A DNA stretch of 64,000 bases from Allantophomopsis cytisporea (taxonomy: Eukaryota > Ascomycota > Leotiomycetes > Phacidiales > Phacidiaceae): the NCBI GenBank assembly GCA_024752435.1, contig CP103037.1, positions 1,364,001 through 1,428,000 on the forward strand. The letters are read 5' to 3'. Below are positions 55,896-64,000 of the stretch, piece after piece (the stretch's first letter is position 1; the number at the start of each line of letters is the position of its first letter). The notes beneath the pieces were generated by a model that saw only the letters and a program-made list of their open reading frames with translations, searched no databases and was not told where the DNA came from. A program made the translations under genes and the position numbers.

Positions 55896-57434
55896 ATGGC
55901 CGACCAAAACTACGCTCGACCGGCGGCATCTGGGGACAACAACAATGCACAGTACGATGAAGCTTGGGCGAAGGATTTACGATTACAATTCGAACAATTA
56001 TTGCGAACACGACGATTAAATGACCTTGACAAGTCGAGATCACGGACCGGTTCTCCTTCACCTCGCGAGTGTGCTTCCTCCAACAACCTACGAGCTGCAA
56101 CGACATCTTCACCCTCATCATCATCATCAACAACAATGTCCCGACCATCGACATCCAGTGGACAACAGCCCGGCGTCATGCCTGCTTCCTACACGGCACC
56201 ACGGAACCTCCCAAAAATCCCATCCCCACCGGCCGACCGTGACTCGCAAAAGTTCCGCAACCTGCTCATCTCATTATCACTAACTCCAACCAAGTACGAA
56301 AACCCAGGACTATTAGATGAGGCTCTTCAACAACTACCATTGGACCGAATCTATGGAGAGGCCGAGGAGGAAAGTCAGGTGCTTCAAGCGCAGGCTGAGA
56401 GCATGGGAGACGGCCGCAAACCGGAATGGGGATACCAGGACTGCGTGATTCGTGCCCTTCTCCGGTACGTATATATCCATCCCTGCTCTTAATAAGTATC
56501 TCGTTTTGGCAGGTGTTAATGTTTCGACAGATGGTTCAAGCGATCCTTCTTCACATGGGTGAACAACCCACCGTGCTCGATCTGTATGACCCCAACCATT
56601 GCACAGGGAATGACACCACCGACTCCCGAAGAGTCCGCATGCGGCGCCATGCGTGTCGAGTTATACCGGTGTTCATCGAGCGAATGTGGCGCATACGAGC
56701 GTTTCCCCCGTTACGGAGATGTTTGGCAATTGATGCAGACTCGCAAAGGACGAACCGGGGAATGGGCCAATTGTTTCAGCATGCTTTGCAGAGCTGTAGG
56801 TGGCCGCGTACGATGGGTCTGGAACGCCGAGGATCACGTCTGGACTGAGGTATACTCAGAGATGCAAAAGCGATGGATTCATGTTGATGCCTGCGAAGAG
56901 GCTTGGGACAACCCACGTTTATACGCTGAGGGTTGGGGAAAGAAGATGTCCTACTGTATTGCCTTTTCACTGGACGGAGCAACAGATGTTACTCGCCGCT
57001 ACGTTCGCAAGACTGAGCATTCGCTTCCTCGCTCGAGGTGTCCAGAAGAGGTCATGCTCTACATTACCCAGGAGATCCGCCGACTTCGACGAGCCGATAT
57101 GTCCAAGGAAGCACGATTTAGACTTGAGAAGGAAGATGCTCGTGAGGACCGTGAACTCCGCAACTACGTTGTTGCATCTATCACCAGAGCCGCTGTCGAA
57201 GGTATGGCTGTTCCATCATCGGCCGGTATTCACCAATCTCATCCATTACCTCAACCCGCACCCCAAAAGACCCCTGTACCAGCAGCACAATCTCCACGCA
57301 GACAACAACGCCCAGAGGACACCAAGCTTCCAATCGAGCAACCTGCAGCCCCGCAGAGTGGTGTTGCCGAATGGATAGCCGCCCAACAACAAAACGCCCA
57401 AAGCCCTCGGGATCCTTCTCAACGCGGACATTGA
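55896..57434 (+). CDS. PNG1: Png1-like transglutaminase-fold protein with changed active site
   Basis: Png1 (peptide:N-glycanase) removes N-glycans from misfolded glycoproteins in the cytosol. Two exons, 55896-56464 and 56531-57434, joined by a 66-nt intron within an Arg codon ([11 protein letters not shown]), give 490 residues. The N-terminal 115 residues are Ser/Pro-rich. The zinc site is C205/C208 and C237/C242. The transglutaminase core has [21 protein letters not shown]292 in [12 protein letters not shown] and D309 in [17 protein letters not shown]. The nucleophile expected in GRCGEW is Thr here (T265, codon ACC), so glycanase activity is unlikely. Loss of this Cys is known from the Neurospora crassa orthologue, which is needed for polar growth. 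The C-terminus is Pro/Gln-rich. Confidence 0.92.
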
Positions 57435-60062
57435 AGCAGTTATTGAAAATCGTCTGACTCCCCAACTCAATATGGCCTTTTTTGAAAACGCCAAGTGCGC
57501 TATTGCGAAGTGCACATTTGAGTGCATATCTGCGCATATGCAGCGTATCAATATTCGGCTCCTTTCAGCTAATCGGGAATATATCCCGATAAGGCTCAAA
57601 TGGGTCCATGCTTGCATACAGCATTCCCCATACCTGCATCGCCCAAGAGTGCAGATTAAGATTACTTTATGCGCTTGGGCAATTGCAGACGGGGTCAACG
57701 CTCGTTCTTGCTCCCAACGACGTGAAGCTACCGATATATCGACGTCGATATGTTGTCTTCACCAAGTCAAACATACTGCCGCTATTGGCTGTGTGTCTCT
57801 ATGTCCTTCGTCCTTCGACATACATACTTCTCATTTATCACATCGAACCATCTTCGAACTGGCGTTTCCCTTCTAATTTCTTATCACTAAAAAGATTCAA
57901 AACTTTGTACAAAAAGGTTGTACGCGCTACATACTTGCAACGATCCAATCGTTTGATCTTCTTTTCTTGTCGTTTGATACCTACCCACACCCACATCGTT
58001 TTATTCTTTTTATACATTGTTTTCAATTTGGAGTTGGAGGCGAAAGGCCTAATACGCCCTATATATAAATCATAATGGGGAAGGCGAAATGGTGTATTGG
58101 CGCCAATTCTTTTATTTATTTGTTGGGGTTCTTTTTTGGGGGAGGGCTACTACGCTCCAAGGACGGGTTGTGGGAAGGAAGGTGGAAGGATTTGGTTTGG
58201 AGGTTCATATACCCCATGCATGCATTTTTTATTTGGGTTCTTTTTTAAGTTGAGGTGGTAGCTTCGGGGTGATGGGACTTCGTTGAGCGAGCCTCGCGAG
58301 TCTTGTGTGTATATATATACATATAGAATGGAGATATTCTTGTGTCTTGAGCTGTTAGCATTTTGACCGATTGGTGAAATGTGATGTGATGCGATGTATG
58401 AAAATTCGATTTAAAGTTTAGTAAGATAGCAAGGTGGTATCAAGGTAAGTCCCATCCAAGTCGATTGTCAAGACCCTCGAATCCTTTCACTTGACTGCCG
58501 TCTTATGCCCCGCCTCTCTCACAACACTCCACGTCCCTACCACCCCCTCCACCCTGCATCTCATTATCCACATTTTCCAATCTCCAATCTCCATTCTCTC
58601 CCCAGCATCGCCCCGAGCTCCTGTCCCGCCATCCTTGCAGTCAATATATTGAGCCAAAGCACCTGCCAACCGCGAGTAGAGCAAGTCAGCTCATGGCTCG
58701 GGCTCGACCCGCCGAGTGGTCATCTGTGGCCCATTCCAACCTGCGACTGCCGCCACTAATTGCAAATCAAACGATCAGATGATTGCAGTCTTGCAATGCG
58801 GAGTATTGTGTCGTTGGTATCTGGGTTTTGTTATTGTTGTCGTTGTCGTTGTGCTGATGTACTTGTTCTCATCTGCGAGGTGAGGATCTTGAATTAGGCT
58901 AGGACGCATGACTGAGGCCATGGCGGCGGTTCATTGTTTCTCGTGAGGCTATGAGCTGGTGGGGGTTGTTCTTTTCGGACTTGATGGCGAGGTGAGTAAT
59001 GTCCTTGGGATCAGTGGGTTCGTAGCTATGTGATCTGTGGGCCTGTCCGGCAGTATTTTGTGCAAGTGAGGTGGTGGGCTGTTTGTAGGTCACTTTGTGC
59101 GGTTGGGATTGAAGTCATCGTCTTTTCTTTAGCTAGACCCCTTGGCTATTGATATTTGTAGATCGTAGCAGCCTTACCATGTCATATCGTATAGTTAGTC
59201 GACATATAAACTCCAGGCAGGATTCCTGGATGCCTATCTCCTGTTCCCTACGCTTCATATATGGTCTAATTATCAAACCATCGCAATAAAGGATGTCGAA
59301 AGTGCGATCCGTACGGACTTTTGGTGACATAGAGGCTCTCGATGATAGGGGTGCCTCTCTTGATTTCCAAATTCGATGTGAAGTTCATAAGGCAGGTCTG
59401 TATGATGCGGATGGAAACTTGAGAGGCTTATGTATTGAAGCAATGTAATTTCTGTAGATGTGACTCAGAGAGTGCTACTTTCGTTCGATGTAGTCTACTG
59501 TGAGCCCAAGGCGAAGGAGTAAGGTATGCCAAGCTAGTTTGGTGAGCCGGGCGTGAGGGATTGTCTTGTTCGAATATGTGCGGTCTCGTATTGCAAACAC
59601 TGTGATTGGCGATCTAGAAATTCAAAATGATTAGGTTGGGGACTTACAGAGAAGGCCTGGTTATGGGTGTGGTAGATTTCCTGAGCTGTACAATGTGTAT
59701 AGAAGTGTAGTGTCATAAAATAATAGAATATTGTTCAGAATACACAATCAGCTCCAGACGGTAGGGGAAGTTAGCTCTAGGAACCAATATATGCTAGGAA
59801 GTTGAATTAGGAGTAAGTTAATATTGGCAGGATAGTCATGAATCATCAACAAAACCTTCTCCAACAACTGAGAACTGAGAATACAAATACTCAAGCCATG
59901 TCATAGAGTGCACATATACTGTTCAGAAAGCTCTAATGGTCAAATTCTTCGAGAAACAACGACATGGATTCCATAAGATCTCATGATATGATTGAATGCA
60001 TTCCCGCTCCCAACTCCAAATCCAGTCCAAACTCCCCCAATGCCTCCATGTACTCAAAGTAT
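57435..60062. other. 2.6 kb convergent intergenic region
   Basis: This is 3' flank of the Png1-like gene (+) and of the 269-residue protein gene (-). A GCCCAAG/CTTGGGC inverted repeat lies at about 57643-57681. Short open frames have no motifs. I see no tRNA-type B box here. Confidence 0.5.
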
Positions 60063-60872
60063 TCAATTTCCAATCTCCTCGCCCTCCCTTTCACCCCCCG
60101 CCTCAACAACCCTCTTAAGCATCCTCATCTTCGCATCAAAGCTCTCCACAAGCGCCTGAAGTGCCTCCACATCATCACCTCTCCCCTCATCAGACCTTCC
60201 ATCTGTCCCCTCAATCTTCAGCATCAGGCCCTGCCCCGCCGCAGCCCCAACCTCCTCCTCCTCGGCACCATCCCACGTCGGCGCCTTCGTGATCTCCGTA
60301 CTGACAAGCTGCCAGTTTGGCGTCAGCGAGTGAGCCGCAACCACCTTGTCGCCCGCCTCATTGACATCCAGCACAATGAATCGTTCCTCGCGCTCGTGCC
60401 CACGCTCCCGCGTGTCGTGTTGAGGCTGCGCTGAACTGCCTGAGCTTGTGGAGGCTGAGGCGTCTGCCTTCGATGAGGAGGTGCGCTGGTTCGTTGACGA
60501 TGAAACAGATGCCCGGGAATCGCTGGTTGAGCTGTGCTCAGTTGATGTCAGGGTGTGCATGCATGCTGCTGTCAGGGCGCTGCTATTATCATCATCGGAG
60601 AAGATGTAATGTACATTGACAGGGTGATGAACGGAGTTGCTGGCTGAGTCGGAGATGAGAGTGAAGAAGGGGGCAAAGTCTGGTCGGGGAAGATTATGAG
60701 TTGAGGAGGAGGGCTCAAGTGAGGTTGGGTTAGCTTCTTGCTGAGAGCTTAGGCGTCGTTCTGTGGGTTGCGATGGTGAAGGGTTCGTTGGTGGAGAGAT
60801 GGGCGCCTGCGCCGAGGAGGAAATGGGTTTAGAGGGCGGATCTTTGCCTGATGGCGGTGGTGAGGTCGACAT
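60063..60872 (-). CDS. uncharacterised Ser/Pro-rich protein
   Basis: This is a single exon of 269 residues. Residues 1-62 are Ser/Pro/Gln-rich. A compact block follows, DFAPFFTLISDSASN...HPVNVHYIFSDDDNSSALTAA (64-105), then a Ser/Thr-rich spacer. A second block is ERFIVLDVNEAGDKVVAAHSLTPNWQLVS (about 162-190). The end has a short amphipathic helix (DDVEALQALVESFDAKMRMLKRVVE). The two blocks look like the conserved parts of a filamentous-fungal protein whose function I do not know. There is no signal peptide and no membrane segment. It shares strand and spacing with APC11, whose stop is about 350 bp upstream. Confidence 0.75.
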   Translation of the reverse strand: MSTSPPPSGKDPPSKPISSSAQAPISPPTNPSPSQPTERRLSSQQEANPTSLEPSSSTHNLPRPDFAPFFTLISDSASNSVHHPVNVHYIFSDDDNSSALTAACMHTLTSTEHSSTSDSRASVSSSTNQRTSSSKADASASTSSGSSAQPQHDTRERGHEREERFIVLDVNEAGDKVVAAHSLTPNWQLVSTEITKAPTWDGAEEEEVGAAAGQGLMLKIEGTDGRSDEGRGDDVEALQALVESFDAKMRMLKRVVEAGGEREGEEIGN

Positions 60873-61220
60873 CTTTTGTTGATATCTTGTGCTAGGTCAG
60901 TGATGGCATTGTTGCCGGAGTTCCAGTTGAGATGCGTCGGGTCACACGATAAGGGATTGGGGAGCTCTTATCGGATGGCACGTGATGGTCTTCCTTAGTG
61001 ATCATGAACACATTGGAAGTCAAGGCGGAAGTATATGACTAGTAAAGTAAGAAATTGTACTTTATTAATATAGAAAGAAGACTGTATACAGCCTCTAAGT
61101 AGTCATACAGCTATGAAGAGCTACCGAAGTCGTGTACTCGTGCCATCTCTGGGTATCATGCGCCTCCAAAAACACCATAACTCCATCATATCCGAACCGT
61201 GTTCAGGAGTCCAATATCTC
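60873..61220. other. short intergenic region
   Basis: This is the promoter of the 269-residue protein gene and the 3' end of APC11. I see nothing specific in it. Confidence 0.55.
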
Positions 61221-61689
61221 TCAAGCGGAAGAAGTTGAAATCTGACCCGCTGCAGTATGGGATGGAGTCACTGGCTCCGTCACCCATACGAATTCTGTAG
61301 TAACGAAATTAGCCATCTCCTCAATACTTGACTCTAGAAAAATCTACTTTGACGACACATAGGACACTGCTCCTTCGAGCTTGCCTGTTTTATCCACTCA
61401 AAAATGCAATGCTTATAGTCATTAGCTAGAGTCTCATCCTGGGTTCAAGCTTTGAGCTTACCTCATGGAAACTATGGCCGCATGTACCAGATACTGTTCA
61501 GAGGGTCATCAGTCTTGGAATCTGGCATGAGGCAAATCAAGACCTACGCAACTTGCAGTCATCACCGGGGTATCTGCATGTTGGACAGGTGCCATCGAAG
61601 TCGACCTGACAAATACCACAGACATCGTCCTCAGCAATGTCCCATCGCCATGTTGCGACGGCGTTCCACTTCTTGATTTTGACTTTCAT
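61221..61689 (-). CDS. APC11: anaphase-promoting complex subunit 11 (RING-H2)
   Basis: This is the catalytic RING subunit of the APC/C ubiquitin ligase, which binds the cullin Apc2 and the E2 enzyme. Four exons, 61548-61689, 61462-61493, 61348-61411 and 61221-61294, are separated by introns of 54, 50 and 53 nt, giving 103 residues. No single frame is long, so the gene is easily missed. It starts MKVKIKKWNAVATWRWDI, the conserved Apc11 N-terminus. The zinc ligands are all present: C24/C27, C35/C38, C45, C52, H54, H57, C60, C74 and C77, with CGHSFH and CPMCRQKF. The tail after the RING (VTEPVTPSHTAAGQISTSSA) is a little longer than in yeast. Confidence 0.93.
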
Positions 61690-62190
61690 GCTTTCGTATT
61701 CCTAGAAGCTCCTCCAGCAGGTCCAAGTATAGACTTTGAGTATGCTGGGTATGAAGACTTTGCCTTTGTACTGGTGTGTAATTTGCGGATTTCGTATAGT
61801 TGAAGATGGAAGAGAGTTTATTGTTTACAATCAGATCAGCGATGAGGCTAGAAGTGACAGCCTTGTTCGCAAGGCTACCAAGTTGTGGGTATCTGTTGAT
61901 TCTAAGTCACTTAGTAGCTAGAGAATCATCCCTGAATTCATATTAAATCTTATATGAACGATATGTTTAGATCATTGTCCAATGTGTGTTTAGGGATAGT
62001 CACGTAAGCAAACTCTCGTACAAGACCGAAGTTAAATCCATCCATGCGTCAAAATGTATTTCAAGAGCAGGGTATCGACTAAATGCACGCCCGAAATTCA
62101 AAACTCCATGTTCCACTACGATAATACATTGAATCATTCTTCCATAAAGTGTAGCGCGCCAACTTGGTTGAGTTTGTGTATGTGCCTCGT
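61690..62190. other. intergenic, APC11 promoter side
   Basis: This is DNA between APC11 and the 3' end of TUM1, all on the minus strand. No gene is seen. Confidence 0.55.
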
Positions 62191-63252
62191 TCATCCGTCA
62201 GATTTGATGATCAGATTATCAGATGGCTTGACGCGTTGAGCCCATTCCCTATCATTCTGTTAGTCACTTGACGTGAAATGCAAAGTAAACACTTACGTCC
62301 AACTACCATCGTAGACCTTTCTTCCCTCCTCTGGATAGCCTGCCTCTGTGAGAGCTGCGTCGATGATACAAGATGTGACACCAGTACCGCAGCTAGAGAT
62401 GATGGGTCTAGCTGGATCAACGCCTTTACTCTCGAAGACTTTCTTCAACTGCTCCGCCGGTAAGAATGTCTTGGTAGTAGGATCTAGCAAGTCCGTCATT
62501 GGCAAACTCGTACTGCCGGGAATATGACCGGAGGAGAGACCAGGCCTTGGTTCTGGAGCGGATCCGGCCCATCTCCCTTCGCTTCTGGCATCCAAGATTT
62601 GAACACCCTCTGCACCCTCTTTGTTGTAGTCCTTGGCAATCTCTTTCACTTCCTCAAAATCAACTACTTTCGAAGTATCGAGCTCGGGGATTGGGTACAT
62701 TGAGCAGTCAATCTCGTAGAATTCCCCCGATTCGACAGGATATCCTTGTTCTACCCAGAGTTTGAAATTATTGAGAACGTGTACCTGAGGATGACCGAAT
62801 GCCTTCAACGTCCAGCCAACTCTTGGGGCGCTGAATATACCTTGCTCGTATGAGTCGTAGACAACCACCGTATCATCCTTCCGGATTCCCAACTCACTCA
62901 TAGCACTGGCAAATGTGCTTGCACTTGGAAGCATGTGCGGGTATGGTGAATGCTTGTCGATGACCTTGTCAAGATCAAAAAATCGGGCATGGGGAATACG
63001 CTTGGCTATATACTCATCCAAGCCTTTGCGGCCATCATTTGGAAGGAACCATGATGCGCACAGTGGGATTGTTCGTGGTCTGGTTGAGATCTTGGATGGA
63101 GCATTTTGCTTCAATGCCTCATTGAGCTCACTGGGAGTCACCAAGTATGAGGAAAGGGACCTGCGAGATGCCATTTGGTATATTTTGGAGACGTTATGAT
63201 GTGAGAGGGAAAGGCGGGGAGAGCGAGCGCGAGCTCCGAAAGAAAGAGCCAT
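62191..63252 (-). CDS. TUM1: thiosulfate/3-mercaptopyruvate sulfurtransferase (Tum1-like, two rhodanese domains)
   Basis: This sulfur-transfer protein, in yeast Tum1, passes sulfur toward tRNA thiolation (Urm1 pathway). Exons 62297-63252 and 62191-62248, joined by a 48-nt intron (GTAAGT...GATAG), give 337 residues. The splice adds the last 18 residues EWAQRVKPSDNLIIKSDG; without it the protein ends at SWT. The N-terminal 26 residues before the second Met (27) are basic and hydroxylated, compatible with a mitochondrial presequence. Rhodanese domain 1 spans about 38-175 without an active-site Cys. Domain 2 has the catalytic loop SSCGTGVTS with C288. The linker and domain order match Tum1 and mammalian MPST. 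Confidence 0.92.
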
Positions 63253-63853
63253 TGCAGACTGGCTGAGCTACTGTACTTCAATTGCGTGATAAGGCGCAAG
63301 ATCCGGGATGCCTGGAGTGGGGTTTGATGACCGTGTAACTCTTTGACAATTATACTTACCGTTACTTATCAGCGTTCACACAACAACAAGATGAAGAAGC
63401 CGATCGTATATTGTTTGTTCCTTGAAAGTCAAAGGAAGAAGAGGGTGGGGGGGGGAGATCGAGATGTTTCCTAAGCAAGCACGTGCGAACTGCTTTGTAG
63501 AGGCGGCTGGGAAGCTGCTCAATCTCTCAATCACCAAATTGTGAGCCATGGCCTCCAACGCCTCGCCAGCCTCCGTCATGCTACACCGACTGTATCCAAT
63601 CAAATTGATGCACCGGAAATCGGATGTCGAGAGCTCTAGCCGCTAGACGATAAGATAAGGACCATTGTTGTTGCCTTGGTAGATATTTATGCCTTAATAT
63701 ATAGGCATTAATAAGAATCAACTTTAGCTAGGGCTTCGCTAAAAGTTCGCAAATCCACACTCAGTTTGTCGGAGATTCTGCTTCGTGATCTCGAGACCTC
63801 ATCCGCCCAACGCCCAATCCACGAAGTTTTTCGACACAAACCACTCGATCAAC
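63253..63853. promoter_or_regulatory. divergent promoter region, TUM1 / RPS2
   Basis: This is the shared upstream region of TUM1 (-) and RPS2 (+). A G run lies at 63447-63456, and TAGCTAGGGCTTCGCTA at 63726-63742 is a candidate ribosomal-protein promoter motif. The leader before 63854 is pyrimidine-rich. No site is proven. Confidence 0.35.
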
Positions 63854-64000
63854 ATGGCAGACGCACCAAGAGGAGGAGCCGGAGGCTTCGGAAGCAGAGG
63901 TGGTGACCGTGGACGCGGAGGAGACCGTGGTCGTGGACGCAGAGGGCCACGCCGTGGTGCCAACAAGAACGAGGAGAAGGAATGGCAGCCAGTCACCAAG
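63854..64000 (+). CDS. RPS2: 40S ribosomal protein uS5 (RPS2), N-terminal part
   Basis: This is a core protein of the small ribosomal subunit near the mRNA entry site. The frame starts at ATG 63854 and runs off the window after 49 codons. The N-terminus has the RGG repeats of eukaryotic uS5 (GGFGSRGGDRGRGGDRGRG), a substrate of arginine methylation, followed by NKNEEKEWQPVTK, which is the conserved entry into the ribosomal domain. No intron is seen before the edge. Confidence 0.92.
   Translation, partial: MADAPRGGAGGFGSRGGDRGRGGDRGRGRRGPRRGANKNEEKEWQPVTK

Overview
The window is nuclear DNA of a filamentous ascomycete. Genes are split by short GT-AG introns, mostly 47 to 60 nt with CTAAC-like branch sites. 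All proteins are eukaryotic, and several are typical of Pezizomycotina (a Png1-type transglutaminase-fold protein, a UDP-rhamnose reductase/epimerase). A Leotiomycetes/Helotiales origin is my impression from gene content, not shown by the sequence. There is no phage, plasmid, CRISPR or bacterial operon structure.

Layout: a 5'-cut tRNA wybutosine gene (TYW2/TRM12) and a MATE transporter at 0-3.3 kb (both -); a 3 kb AT-rich stretch without a gene; a lone Ulp1-like cysteine protease at 6.3-8.0 kb; an ENT nucleoside transporter (-), an amidase, a SAM methyltransferase and a small Lys-rich protein at 8.7-16.5 kb; a mitochondrial oxodicarboxylate carrier (-), and a PhzF-like protein and xylulokinase in divergent orientation at 17-22.5 kb; palmitoyl-protein thioesterase and an Irc21-like cytochrome b5 protein at 23-26 kb; two uncharacterised proteins at 27.6-32.2 kb; a plasma-membrane syntaxin at 35.6-37.1 kb; a tRNA-like Pol III-type element at 38.9 kb; a Caj1/Djp1-type DnaJ protein and a UDP-rhamnose enzyme at 40-43.6 kb; UTP4 at 45.4-48.2 kb; a 7.7 kb gene-free, microsatellite-rich stretch; a Png1-like protein at 55.9-57.4 kb; an uncharacterised protein, APC11 (four exons), the rhodanese TUM1 and the start of 40S protein uS5 (RPS2) at 60-64 kb.

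Most genes are unrelated housekeeping or metabolic genes; I see no biosynthetic gene cluster and no obvious new multi-gene system. The most notable points are: a Png1 homologue with Thr in place of the catalytic Cys; a structured RNA element with A and B boxes that does not fold as a tRNA; an intronless Ulp1-type protease alone in an AT-rich island; 11- and 14-nt micro-exons in two conserved genes; a 45-residue tail after the syntaxin membrane anchor; and a long repeat-rich gene-free stretch upstream of the Png1-like gene. Exon borders were worked out by hand from reading frame, splice signals and family sequence and need transcript support.
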